Position numbers and translations under genes: made by a program
NCBI GenBank assembly: GCA_001312325.1
Contig: BBDJ01000019.1
Location: 1 to 64,000, forward strand
Source: Lysinibacillus pakistanensis
GTDB taxonomy: Bacteria; Bacillota; Bacilli; Bacillales_A; Planococcaceae
Length of the DNA stretch: 64,000 nt
Reading direction: 5' to 3'
Part shown: in pieces, positions 52,536-63,097 of the stretch
Layout: every line of letters starts with the position of its first letter
Position numbering within the stretch: the stretch's first letter is position 1
Notes under the pieces: generated by a model
What the model was told of the DNA's origin: nothing
Database searches by the model: none
Seen by the model: only the letters and a program-made list of their open reading frames with translations

Positions 52536-52632
52536 TGTAAAAGGCAAACTTGTCGAAAGAGAAGGACGCAAAGCCATGAGTCTAAACACTATTCTAGTGC
52601 ATGATTGTCAGGTTACCAGGTTCTGTTCTAGG
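52536..52632 (+). promoter_or_regulatory. c-di-GMP-I (GEMM-I) riboswitch
   Basis: AAGGCAAACTTGTCGAAAGAG has the GAAA tetraloop hairpin of the family, followed by the invariant GGACGCAAAGCC. A second hairpin (CTAAACACTA..TAGTG) is followed by CAGGTTACC. This order and these conserved blocks match the GEMM-I aptamer. It ends about 30 bases before the start codon of the secreted protein gene, so it should control that gene's expression. Confidence 0.9.
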
Positions 52633-52663
52633 AGCCATGGCAAATAGAATGGAGCTGTAAGAC

Positions 52664-53618
52664 ATGAAAAGTTGCTCTTTATTAACAGTAACTATTGTTA
52701 TTTTTGTTACAATTGCCAGTACGTTTGGACTATCATTTGGAAAGGTAGACGCAGTGACCGTGGAAGATAAGGCTACTTGGTTATGGGATACTTCTAGAAT
52801 TATTGAGGATGAAGCAGGAGTACTTTCGTTTTTAGAGAACAAGCAGGTAAACAAACTTTATTTACAGATTAATACGGATATAGGAAGTGTTGACTATAAG
52901 CGTTTTATTAGTCATGCAACTGCAAAGGGTATCAAAATATATGCATTGGACGGAGCGCCAGATTGGGTATCTAAAGATGGCTATAAAATGCAGAATCAGT
53001 TGTTTGATTGGTTACATACATATAATAAAAATACTGACGTGACAGAGCAATTTTCAGGCGTTCATCTCGATATAGAACCATACTTAAATAGTGGATGGAG
53101 CTATAATCAAACGCAAACAATTGAATCCTATCAAGCACTTCTTACAAGAGCCAAAAAGGAAACCAAGCAATTACAATTACCTTTGGAAGCAGATATGCCG
53201 TTCTGGTTTGACGAAATTAAATACAACAATCGATTTGGAAAAGGCTTACTTGCTGAATGGGTGATAAATCAAGTAGAGAGCGTTTCTATTATGGCTTATC
53301 GAAATACTGCAAAAGATATTATTAAAATTGTACAACATGAAGTCACCTATGCAAAAAAAAGTTAATAAATCCATTGTGATTAGTGTTGAAACTGGTGCAT
53401 TAGATGATAACCAAAATATTACTTTTTATGATAATGGTGAAGCCTTTATGAATAAACAACTAGCTCTTGTTCAACGTCACTATGCGAAAAAAAACAAGCT
53501 ATCAAGGAGTTGCCATTCATCATGTTGATAGTTGGATGAATATGCAGCCATAGTAGAGCAAAGTACACTTGATGAATTGGAGGCATTAGCAATGAAAGAC
53601 GAACCTTTTAAAACCTAA
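52664..53618 (+). CDS. secreted protein, TIM-barrel-like, under c-di-GMP riboswitch
   Basis: The signal peptide (LLTVTIVIFVTIASTFGLSF) is followed by a domain with alternating strands and helices: NKLYLQINTDIG, KGIKIYALDGAPDWV, FSGVHLDIEPYL (an acidic D-x-E pair in the place of a glycoside-hydrolase-type active site), LPLEADMPFWFD, VSIMAYRNTA. The layout fits a secreted glycoside-hydrolase-like barrel; the substrate is unknown. Frame breaks lie at A8 near 53355, A8 near 53490 and near 53535 (one G lost). About 316 residues after repair, ending 53618. Confidence 0.75.
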
Positions 53619-53627
53619 AAAGATAAT

Positions 53628-53662
53628 AAAACACCTCCAATTTTAGCTGGAGGTGTTTGACA
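53628..53662. terminator. bidirectional terminator
   Basis: AAACACCTCCA and TGGAGGTGTTT form the stem. It lies between the convergent secreted-protein and nspC genes. Confidence 0.8.
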
Positions 53663-53667
53663 TTTTA

Positions 53668-54809
53668 TTAAGAAAGTCGGCCACTATAGTCTTCAAATTT
53701 AAATTCACGAATGACTTTAATGCCCTCTTCATCATTGTAAGAAACGATTGAAGGTAAGTTGACGCCGTTAAACATATGGTTTTTCACCATGGAATAATGG
53801 GCCATATCCGTAAATACAAGACGGTCACCTGGTTTTAATGGCTGCTCAAATGAATAATCGCCAATTACATCACCAGCAAGACATGTAAGTCCACCTAGGC
53901 GATATGTGTGGGCTAATTCATTCGCTTGACCAGAACCGATAATCATTGGACGGTACGGCATTTCAAGGACGTCAGGCATATGACATGTTGCGGACGTATC
54001 TAAAATAGCAAGATCCATCCCATTTTCTTGGATATCAAGCACAGTAGCTACTAAATAACCAGTATTAAGGGCTACTGCTTCACCTGGCTCTAAATACACA
54101 AGCAGGTTATACTTTTCTTGCACATAATTAATGATATTCACAAGCTTCTCTACATCATAATCTTCACGAGTAATATGGTGGCCACCACCAAAGTTCAACC
54201 ATTTCATTTGGTGTAAAACATCACCAAACTTTTCTTCCACTACTTCAATAATACGCTCTAACGTATCTGAATTTTGTTCACACATCGCATGGAAGTGTAA
54301 ACCATCGATGCCGTCAAGCTGTGTTTTATCAAAGTTAGCCAAAGTTGTGCCAAGACGGGAATTCGTATAGCAAGGATCGTAAAGAGCTGTTTCAATTTCA
54401 GAGTACTCAGGATTCACACGAATACCACATTCAATTGTTTTACCAGCAGATTTCACTTTATCCTTGAACTGAGCCCATTGGTTAAATGAGTTAAACACGA
54501 TGTGATCCACATAGCCTAGAAGCTCGTCCATTTCATGCTCAATATAAGCAGGAGCATAAACGTGAACTTCTTTGCCCATTTTTTTCATAGCCAAGACGTG
54601 CTTCATGCAGTGAGCTAGCTGTAATGCCTGCTAAATATTCCCCTACTAAAGGGAATGTTGAATGCATAGAAAAACCTTTAAGGGCTAGTAAAATGCGGCA
54701 GCCTGTACGATCTTGAATTGATTTTAAAAGCTCAAGATTTTTTTGTTAATAATCGCTCATCCACTACGTAAGAAGGGGATGGAACTTTTGAAAAATCAAT
54801 TGGTTTCAT
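53668..54809 (-). CDS. nspC: carboxynorspermidine/carboxyspermidine decarboxylase
   Basis: PLP enzyme of the alanine-racemase fold that makes norspermidine or spermidine. The PLP lysine region is RILLALKGFSMHSTF, then GLHFHAMCEQ, WLNFGGGHHITREDYD, and the active-site ATCHMPDVLEMPYRP. Start at ATG 54809 overlaps the stop of the upstream gene (ATGA). Frame breaks lie at the T7 run near 54747 and near 54598. About 380 residues after repair. It pairs with the dehydrogenase gene upstream as a two-step polyamine route. Confidence 0.92.
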
Positions 54810-56036
54810 CGGCTTAATTCCTTTGCATCTAAATCAAGGTCAAGTAATTCTGGGTTATGGCTTTCTTGCCATGGTAGACCCCATTTATTTAATGCATCCA
54901 TGAATGGATCTGGATTGAAATCTTCTACATTCCAAACACCTGGTTTGCGCCATTCACCGTTCATCACAAGCATTGCACCAATCATAGCTGGTACACCAGT
55001 TGTATAAGAAATCGCTTGTGAACCAACTTCGTTATAGCACTCTTCATGGTCACATACGTTGTATACATAGTACGTTTTTTTCTTTGCCATCTTTAAGACC
55101 GCGAATGATACAACCGATATTTGTTTTACCTTTTGTACGTGGTCCAAGAGAAGCTGGATCTGGTAATACCGCTTTAAGGAAGTGGATTGGCTGAATCATT
55201 TGACCTTCAAATTCGATCGGCTCGATTGATGTCATGCCAACGTTTTCTAATACTTTTAAGTGTGTTAAGTATTTTTCAGAGAACGTCATCCAGAAGCGGA
55301 TTTGTTTTAAACCTTTAATATTTTTCGCAAGTGATTCAAGCTCTTCATGGTATAGAAGGTAAATATCTTTTGGTCCGATTTCTGGTAAGTTATAAACCTC
55401 TTTTTTCTCAAGTGGTGCTGTTTCAACCCACTTGCCTTCTTTCCAGTAACGACCATTCGCTGTTATTTCACGAATGTTAATTTCTGGGTTGAAGTTTGTA
55501 GCGAAATGATAGCCATGATCTCCCGCATTTGCATCCACGATATCAATATAGTGAATTTCATCAAATTCATGTTTTTGCGCATGAGCTGTGAAAACGCCTG
55601 TTACACCTGGATCAAAACCGCTACCAAGTAATGCAGTTAAGCCAGCTTTTTCAAACTTCTCTTTATAAGCCCATTGCCATTTATATTCAAATTTTGCCGT
55701 TTCAGGTGGCTCGTAGTTTGCAGTATCCACATAGTGCACACCTGTCGCTAAGCAAGCATCCATAATCGTTAAGTCCTGATAAGGTAGTGCAACGTTAATG
55801 ACTACATCTGGTCCAAAAGCTTTTATAAGTTCAATAACCTCTTCTGTATTGTCTGCGTCTACCTGTGCAGTATGAATTTTTGTTTTTCCGCCGTCTAGTT
55901 TTTCTTTTAGAGCGTCACATTTTGAAACAGTTCTACTTGCGATACAAATTTCCTCAAATACGTCCGAATTTTGAACACACTTGTGTACCACAACACTGGC
56001 AACTCCGCCAGCTCCGATAATCAATGCTTTACCCAA
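54806..56036 (-). CDS. carboxynorspermidine/carboxyspermidine synthase (saccharopine dehydrogenase family)
   Basis: NADPH enzyme that condenses aspartate semialdehyde with a diamine. It has a Rossmann start (KALIIGAGGVASVVVHKC), VINVALPYQDLTIMDACL, GVHYVDTANYEP, and GSGFDPGVTGVFTAHA, all typical of this branch of the saccharopine dehydrogenase family. The frame breaks at the T7 run near 55080 (KEKTYYVYNVCDHEE expected). About 410 residues after repair. Translationally coupled to nspC. Confidence 0.9.
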
Positions 56037-56260
56037 TTGTCTACCCCCAAGTTCATAAAAGTATTGTCAAACAAGCTGATTATACAGAAATTTGATATAG
56101 TACTCAATCATTGTTTTAAAATTTTCTACAAAAAAAATTTATTTTTCTACAACAATTGGACTTATTTTACTCCAATAAAGCTGAATGATTCATCAATAAC
56201 TAGAGGGGAATAGAAATTACTAGTGATTGAAGTTTTACTTTTTGAGTGAAAAGGAAGCAC
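56037..56260. other. intergenic, no gene seen
   Basis: AT-rich sequence with no ribosome site and open frame together. Confidence 0.4.
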
Positions 56261-56261
56261 A

Positions 56262-56302
56262 TGAAAAATTCCCTTTCCTACTAGAGCAGGAAGGGAAAAA
56301 TT
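56262..56302 (-). terminator. terminator for the small membrane protein gene
   Basis: AAAAATTCCCTTTCCT and AGGAAGGGAAAAATT pair around CTAGAGC with a T run on the minus strand. Confidence 0.7.
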
Positions 56303-56327
56303 CAAATAGATTTTAATTATTGCTAAA

Positions 56328-56534
56328 TTATTTAGAAAACCGATTTGAAATTTGTTTCTTTTCATCTCCCCACACATAGAAAAAGATCATGAGCAATGTA
56401 CTTAAATAAGCCATTACAAGGGCATAAGTACTGAGGGCAACATTCACTTGACTTTGCATAGCATAAATGAAAATAGCGCCTAGTGTTAACAAATTTCCAA
56501 TAAAAAGCGATACAACATGAAAACGTCTATTCAT
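56328..56534 (-). CDS. small hypothetical membrane protein
   Basis: 68 residues with two membrane segments (VVSLFIGNLLTLGAIFIYAM and YALVMAYLSTLLMIFFYVWG) and a basic C-terminus. AGGAGGG lies 8 bases before the ATG, and a terminator follows, so it is a real single-gene unit. No family recognised. Confidence 0.65.
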   Translation of the reverse strand: MNRRFHVVSLFIGNLLTLGAIFIYAMQSQVNVALSTYALVMAYLSTLLMIFFYVWGDEKKQISNRFSK

Positions 56535-56736
56535 AGCAAGCCCTCCTAAATGAAGATTTTATGCCCAATAGATGAAGGTATAGCACTTTCAATTATCTCA
56601 TAATTCAGAACTTTATCCAATACTTTTTCGGTTCTATTATTCGATAAAAGATGCTTTTTAAATACATCTTTTTATAGTATGATAGAAATAAAGTGAATAT
56701 TCATAGATTTTTACTAGAAAGGGGAGATGATGAATC

Positions 56737-58452
56737 GTGAAATTACGAAATTCATTAACTTTTCAACTCGGAACGATCATTGCTGGTATCTTAGTAGTGA
56801 TGCTAGGAATTACATCGTTCGCTACATATATAACGGCTTATAATAAATTATATGATGCAGCGGGAATCGAGGCATATGGATGTGCTAATATAACAACAGG
56901 CTTGATTCGCCCAGAAGATATGGAAAGAGCATTGAGTGGGGAGCAAGCAGCAAAAGAGAGTATTGGGAAGGATTTAAACTGGACAACAGGACACAAAGAC
57001 ATCTTTCAAACGCAATATATTTTAACACTAGATGGTACATTGCTAGCCTTGGATGATCATTTGGCAGAGAAGGGCTTTGCACCTGGAGATACATTTTACA
57101 TGGACCAAGAGGCAATCCAATTATTACTTGAGAAAAAGCATCCAACATACTCTGAACCCTATACATATGGTGGAATGGAGCGATTATCAGGCTATGCACC
57201 AATTTTTAAGGATCATGACACAAGTAAAGAAATCATTGCCATTAGTGTCATTGATTTCGACGCTACTATTGTGAAGGAGCGAACTTGGGATGTTGTGCAG
57301 AGTGGTATTTTAATTAGTATTTTTCCAATGTTAATTGCTTCAATTATTACAGGCTTTTTAATTCGACGTAAGGTTAAGCCTATTACCTTACTAATTCATC
57401 AGGCCAAGCAAATAGCTAATGGAAATTTAGCCGTGGAGGAAATGAAGGTAAAAAGGAATGATGAAGTAGGAGATTTAGCAAGCACATTAGATCGTATGAC
57501 CGTCAACTTACAAAATATGATTATGACGATGCGCACTACATCTATTACATTAGCCACGAATGCTGATGAAACGGCTAACACATTAAATGTTATGTCAAAT
57601 ACGATTCAAGGCGTCGCGCACAATATCTATGAAGTTACGGCGACAGTAACAGATGGTCTGCATCATGCAGAAAATGCAACAGATGTACTTACATCCTTAG
57701 CAGAGGATTTACAAACTATAAAAGTGAAAGCAGATACAAGTGTTGAAACCTCAAGAGGGACAATGAAAATTGCTGCACAAGGAGAGCAACTTGCTAAGGA
57801 TATAAATAATGACATGACGTTAATCCGTAATGGCTCTGATATGGTTAGTAACACGGTTAGTAATTTAGTCACATCAGCAACGCGAGTTCAGGCTATTACG
57901 ACATCCATTGCTGGTATTGCTGAACAAACCAATTTACTGGCTTTGAATGCCTCCATTGAAGCAGCAAGAGCAGGAGAACATGGCAAGGGCTTTGCAGTGG
58001 TAGCAGAGGAAGTTCGAAAACTTGCTGAGCAATCGAATCAAGAAGTATTAAAGGTTGACCAGCTAATACAGGAAATTATGGGACATATTCAGCAGGTTAC
58101 TTCTTCAACGCAGGATAATACAAAATATATTGAAAAGGGGACAAAGACGGTTCGTTTAACTGCTCAATCATTAGGAAATATTTCAGCAGCTGTTTCACAT
58201 ACAGTGGAAGAAATCATTGAGATATCACATGCTTTGACTTTGGAGGCAGAGAAATCAGATCATGTTGTTCAGATGATTCAACAATTAACGCAGTCTATTC
58301 AAGAGATTAAGGAAACATTGAATGCAATTACAGCGGCAGCCCAACAAACAACAGCAAGTATTGATGAGGTAGCGTATAGCTCAAATGAAACGAATCAAAT
58401 GGCACATACACTTGAACAACATGTAAAGTCGTTCAAATTAAAAGAATGTTAA
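56737..58452 (+). CDS. methyl-accepting chemotaxis protein
   Basis: 571 residues, intact. Membrane segment near residues 12-32, an extracellular sensor domain of about 155 residues, a second membrane segment ([21 protein letters not shown], near 188), a HAMP domain ([35 protein letters not shown]), and the signalling hairpin [40 protein letters not shown]. It starts at GTG 56737 with AAAGGGGAG upstream. The ligand is unknown. Confidence 0.94.
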   Translation: MKLRNSLTFQLGTIIAGILVVMLGITSFATYITAYNKLYDAAGIEAYGCANITTGLIRPEDMERALSGEQAAKESIGKDLNWTTGHKDIFQTQYILTLDGTLLALDDHLAEKGFAPGDTFYMDQEAIQLLLEKKHPTYSEPYTYGGMERLSGYAPIFKDHDTSKEIIAISVIDFDATIVKERTWDVVQSGILISIFPMLIASIITGFLIRRKVKPITLLIHQAKQIANGNLAVEEMKVKRNDEVGDLASTLDRMTVNLQNMIMTMRTTSITLATNADETANTLNVMSNTIQGVAHNIYEVTATVTDGLHHAENATDVLTSLAEDLQTIKVKADTSVETSRGTMKIAAQGEQLAKDINNDMTLIRNGSDMVSNTVSNLVTSATRVQAITTSIAGIAEQTNLLALNASIEAARAGEHGKGFAVVAEEVRKLAEQSNQEVLKVDQLIQEIMGHIQQVTSSTQDNTKYIEKGTKTVRLTAQSLGNISAAVSHTVEEIIEISHALTLEAEKSDHVVQMIQQLTQSIQEIKETLNAITAAAQQTTASIDEVAYSSNETNQMAHTLEQHVKSFKLKEC

Positions 58453-58559
58453 ACTTTAAATATTTACCCTTGTATTACATGATATGCGCTCCTTTTCTCT
58501 CGATAAGATGGTAAACTACCAATAAAACGTTTCTTTTGGTGAAGGTGAGGGTTTTAATA

Positions 58560-59303
58560 GTGATCAAACAGTTTGATGAGCTTGTCCAACAGATTAATGA
58601 ACTATTTGTAAATGGGAGCGTGAAGGAAAGCTATCAGTTAGCCAAAAATATTGTAACTGATAATGCATTCGCAGAGCATGCGGCATTTGCTACGATTCAG
58701 CAACATGTTGCTTTATTGGAGGCGAATGGCTATGCGAATATGCCTATTCCCACTGGTGAAAAACTGAAACAAAATATGGAACGAGCAGATGGCTCCTATC
58801 CAGAGCGTGATGTCCTTTCGGCTTATACGGGAAGCCAGGATGATGAGGAGTTTGGTAAAGTGGTGGATGAATTGCTAGCTGGGTCCATTGAGGCACAGGC
58901 GAATGCTTACTATATAATGGCTGAATATTTTGTCTTGGCGAAAGAGCATGAAAAGGCAAATATTCAATACGCGGAAGCCATCAAACTACAACCAAATAAA
59001 GCACTTTACTGGGGGGCTTTTGCCCAATTTCTGAATCGCAGTGAGGGCAGTCCATATTTAGCCCTTCGTCTTATTGAAGAAGCAATTCAGTTAGATAGCA
59101 TGAACCCACGCTGGTATTATATTCAAGGTAATATTTTTTTTACAGCTTGTTGCAGCCACAAAAAAATTTAAGCTATTTACCTGCCTTAGAGGATGCATGG
59201 GAAAAGGCTAAAAAAACGTTGCTCTGCTAAGCAGGTAATGTTAAAGATGGACATTGCGAAATCCACTGATATTCTTACTCAATGGAAAAAGCAAATGCTT
59301 TAA
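58560..59303 (+). CDS. TPR-repeat protein
   Basis: Tetratricopeptide-like repeats: NAYYIMAEYFVLAKEHEKANIQYAEAIKLQP, then ALYWGAFAQFLNRSEGSPYLALRLIEEAIQLDS and WYYIQGNI. GTG 58560 (MIKQFDELVQQINELF) follows AAGGTGAGG. Frame breaks at T8 near 59145, A6 near 59165 and A6 near 59215 separate the last 55 residues, which rejoin as LSYLPALEDAWEKA.. CSAKQVMLKMDIAKS and stop at 59303. About 247 residues. A protein-interaction role is inferred. Confidence 0.7.
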
Positions 59304-59308
59304 GGAAA

Positions 59309-59340
59309 AAAATGGCATCTTTCACCTGGGAGATGCCTTT
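59309..59340 (+). terminator. terminator after the TPR gene
   Basis: GGCATCT pairs with AGATGCC, followed by TTTTCA. Confidence 0.7.
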
Positions 59341-59397
59341 TCACACTAAAAAGATTACGACTTAGTATCCTTTATACGTATAGCTATATCGGTCTTG

Positions 59398-59810
59398 TTA
59401 AATTTTTATTTTCAAAGCAAACACCCCAGCTATAATGCTGTCCGTGATTGTGTCAAGCTCCTTTACAGCTTGCTGTATAACCTCATTTTCCGTTAATACA
59501 GTCCCTTGTTCTTCTACAGTAGCACTGGCATGTCCTGGATACGATAAAAAAAGAAACTCCATACCAAACTTACATATAATCCCCAATCTCTACACTTTCA
59601 CTTTCCTCTGAAGAAAACCAGATTGCATTAAAATATTCATCATCGGTCTTGATCACATGGCTGATTTCCGCTCAGGTGAGGGAGAAAACTGCTCAGTCAA
59701 CAGCATTATTCATGATTTACTACTTAAAATCTTTCTTCCTGTAAAGCCGTCACAAAGCCAGAAATATATGCAGATAAATAATCTTCTTTTGTATAATTTT
59801 CAGGATTAGA
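59398..59810 (-). pseudogene. decayed gene of unknown function
   Basis: Minus-strand fragments in different frames look like one short protein: PENYTKEDYLSAYISGFVTALQEE near 59725-59808, TDDEYFNAIWFSSEESESVEIGDYM near 59578-59655, and NEVIQQAVKELDTITDSIIAGVFALK at 59398-59490. Stops between them are too many for single homopolymer errors. No family recognised. The stretch 59811-60129 has no gene that I can support. Confidence 0.3.
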
Positions 59811-60129
59811 ACAGCTGGGTCATCAATAATAGTATTCTTTTCGATTCAAACAGACCCCCTACGTATAGTTTAATCTGAGGAAATTAGCTTGAAATTGTGG
59901 ATAGCCAATGTAAATAAGTCACTTCAAAACTGTACTAGTTCAATAGGTATTTTGATGATGGTTAGATTCATTACTTCGTTGGGGAAAATATGAAATATAG
60001 TATTCATTTTCAATATTATTCTATAAAGTTGAATAATTATTAATAATCGCTTCCGATGTCGTATTTTTATGCTATAATCAAACAAACGGACGTATGAAGC
60101 TTATTTTATAGCATGAAAGAAGTGTTTGT

Positions 60130-60763
60130 TTGAGTTTATATGTAGCATATGTATTGGTAGGACTTGCGATTGCCATGCCAGTTGGGGCCATTACCGTCGA
60201 AATGACGAAGCAGGGTTTAAAGAATGGCTTTATCCATGGTTGGGCAGTAGGACTTGGTGGCATGACGATTGACGTAGTATTAGTATTTGCATTGTATATG
60301 GGATTAGCCTCGATTTTAGCAATGCCAATTATTCAAATTCCAATGTGGATAATAGGGGCAGGCTTTTTATTCTTCTTAGGGCTAGATTCAATTAAAAATG
60401 CGGACCATGATATTACGCTAGCAGGAGAGAAAGTAACAAAATCGTTTTTTTACTTCTTATCGTAATGGACTGCTAGTAGCCATTTCACCTGGAAATCTCG
60501 TATTTTGGGTGAATGTTTTCGGTGTGGTTCTAGCCAAATCATATGGTGAAGGTGAATCAACCAGCTTTTTAGTCATTGCAGCAGGTGTTCTGAGTGGTAT
60601 ATTATTGCATGATATTGGCTTAATGGCCATTGTTTCCGTGACTCGAAAAGTGATGAATCGTAAGGTCATTAAGACTCTTACAATGGCAGCAGGCGTCTTA
60701 CTAATTGGCTTTGCTGGATATTTTATCTATGAATTTATTCAAGCTATTAAGGTCTATATATGA
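60130..60763 (+). CDS. LysE/RhtB-family exporter
   Basis: Six-segment amino-acid or metabolite exporter. It has LYVAYVLVGLAIAMPVGAITVEMTKQGLKNGFIHGWAVGLGG, the LysE signature of a short first span followed by a GxxxG region, and ISPGNLVFWVNVFGVVL in the fourth span. TTG 60130 is taken from GAAAGAAG upstream. The frame breaks at the T7 run near 60447 (SFFRSYRNGLLVAISPGN expected). About 210 residues after repair. Substrate unknown. Confidence 0.82.
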
Positions 60764-60764
60764 A

Positions 60765-60801
60765 AAAAAAGTGCGATTTACAAGATCGCACTTTTTATTT
60801 T
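60765..60801. terminator. bidirectional terminator
   Basis: AAAAAGTGCGAT and ATCGCACTTTTT form the stem around TTACAAG, with A and T runs on both sides. Confidence 0.88.
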
Positions 60802-60821
60802 TGTTTGTAAATGTTAATTAG

Positions 60822-61870
60822 TTAAGCGGAAACCTCTGTACGCTCCTTGATGCAAGCGATAATTTCCTCAGCTACTTGGTGTGCTAAGGTAAGCTCAGAA
60901 GTAAAGCCTACACAAGAGCAATTCATCTCACCTAAAACATAGCAATCTTCTCCTGATGCATCAGTATCTAACATAAAATCAGCCGTCCATATTAATGGCA
61001 AATCATAACCACCAAGCAGGCTAGTGACAAGAGGTAGCTGTGTTAAGAAGTTTTGTACCAGCTCTTCCCAGTCCTCTGGAGAATCGTAGCGGTACTTGGC
61101 ACCAGAAAATAATGTAGCGCTAAAGGCATCCTCAGAATCTGCTGGCTTTTTATGTACAACGTGTACGGGTTTATCACGTAACATAAATAAGCGAATTTCC
61201 CCCTCTGTAATACGTGGCAGGAAGCGCATATCGATAAGCATGCCATTTGCACCTGTAATGTACTGCTCGCAAAACATCATAAAATCACTAAGCTTCCAAT
61301 ATTCCACATGATTATCCTTGGCTTCCGTACATTTAATTTGAGCATCAAGTGGTACCTCTGTGACTCCTTCTGCAAGAGGTTCTACCAATTTTACTCGCCA
61401 AATTCCTTCTCCTGTTGAACCACGATTTTGCTTTAAAACGCGTTCTGTAATAGCCAGAGAGGTAGGAAATTGGGCTTTAAAGGCTTCAATTGTATAATAG
61501 GCAAATGTATCATCAGGCACTAAATTGGTAGAGGACAATTTTGATAAGACATCTTTCGAGCCATAACCAATCATGGCATCAGGGTGCGGCATTCCAATGA
61601 CACCTGCATTACATAGGTCTCGTAACATCGCGAAGTATTCTTCCTCATGCTGTAAATTTCCAGGATTAATACGTGATACATAAGCGATTCCATTTTCTTT
61701 CACGTAATTAAAAATTTCTTCTTTTCTTGTCACATCAAAGAAAATAACCTCCGCATTCTGACCACGTTGCTTTAATGCATCCACCATTGGCATTGTATCT
61801 TTCCTATAGCCATCTGGTCCCTTATCTGACCCACCACGAACCTCAAAAAAATATAACTTTTTTTATCCAT
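60822..61870 (-). CDS. Cj0069-family protein (ATP-grasp-like)
   Basis: Family known mainly by sequence. The N-terminus reads MDKK..YFFEVRGGSDKGPDGYRKDTMPMVDAL after removing extra A/T in the runs near 61858 and 61843. Later VLKQNRGSTGEGIWRVKL resembles a nucleotide-binding loop and ENM-like GEMNCSCVGFTSEL ends the catalytic-type region, as in ATP-grasp enzymes. ATG 61870 has GGAGG upstream. About 349 residues. The reaction is unknown. Confidence 0.65.
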
Positions 61871-61897
61871 ATAAATACCTCCTTAGTATGATGATAG

Positions 61898-61918
61898 TTT
61901 CAGTATAATAGACTGAAA
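61898..61918 (-). promoter_or_regulatory. putative operator over the Cj0069-family promoter
   Basis: TTTCAGT and ACTGAAA, a perfect 7-bp inverted repeat, flank ATAATAG. On the minus strand the centre supplies TATTAT, a good -10 about 30 bases before the start codon. A repressor bound here would block the promoter. Confidence 0.5.
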
Positions 61919-62070
61919 GGGATAAAAGATATATAAAATATGTAAATTTTATGTATTAATTTAAATTTTATCCCACATAAACATCAGTAAAGATCGCCTA
62001 TCATGCTTAAGTGAAGTACTAAACAGCTTGTGTCCTCGAATTTGCATTCGCTAGATTTTATTCGTCAGTA

Positions 62071-62988
62071 TTATTGTTGCTTTTTGGGAAAGACCGTGAG
62101 ATACAGAATCATACAAAGGATTAGCATCGTTCCAAGCAACTGAAAACCTCCAAAGTTAATTTTGAGCCATAACACGCTTGTCATAACAGCTGTTAAAGGT
62201 TCTAAACTGCCGAGTAAGCTTGTTTCTTTCGGCGTTAAATAATGTAGGCTAGCAATATAAAACCAGAAGGCTAGCATTGTTCCAAAAATAACAATAAACA
62301 AAAAATAAGCAATGGTTGACAATTCCCAATTAGACATGTTAATTTGCCACGGTTGATGAAATAGACTCATCACAATACCACCAATAACCATCGACCACCC
62401 TACCACTAGCAATGAATGAAATTGCTGTAACAGCGGAACAGCATATAGCGTATAAAAAGCTGCAGAGAGACCAGATAAAATGCCCCAAAATACTGCCAAA
62501 CCTGGAACAGAGAGGGTTGAAAAGGAGCCGTTTGTAAGTAATAAAAAAAGTACCAACCAACGTCAGTGTAACAGCAATACCATCCTGCCTTGTTAATTGA
62601 CTATGCTTTGTTATTAGATAATAGCCCATAATAAAAAGTGGAGCTAGGTATTGAAGTAATGTCGCGACAGCTGAGTTACCGATTGAAATCGACATCATAT
62701 ACGTATATTGAACTGCAAGCATGCCTAGTAAACTAAATAATATTTGTCTGAAGGCATTGTGCTTTGTACGAAACATAACAAAAATTGAATTATTCCAATG
62801 TGTTATTTTATAGACTCCGATTAATAATAGACCTGCTATAAGAAGGCGACTTGAAACAAGCATCCTACTTCGATATTTTCCTGCTGAAAAAGCTTTTGCG
62901 CAACAGTCCCGCCAATACCCCAAAAGCTTGCCCCTAGAATGACGAGAATAAAACCAAAAGTACGTTTATTAAGTTGTGTTTGATTCAT
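62071..62988 (-). CDS. EamA/DMT-family transporter
   Basis: Ten-segment drug/metabolite transporter with two EamA repeats: FGFILVILGASFWGIGGTVAQKLF at the start and LSGLSAAFYTLYAVPLLQQF in the second repeat, ending TSLLGSLEPLTAVMTSVLWL. ATG 62988 has AGGAGATG upstream. Frame breaks lie near 62865 (GWLVSSRLLIAG expected) and at the A7 run near 62547. About 305 residues after repair. It is divergent from the AraC regulator next to it, which may control it. Substrate unknown. Confidence 0.82.
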
Positions 62989-63097
62989 TTTGAAACATCT
63001 CCTAAACTATCAATATAAAGAAATTATAAGGACTTATAGGTGTAATAAATATCGATTTAATGGTTAAAAGTATCAATATATTGAGGTGAATAGAGAA

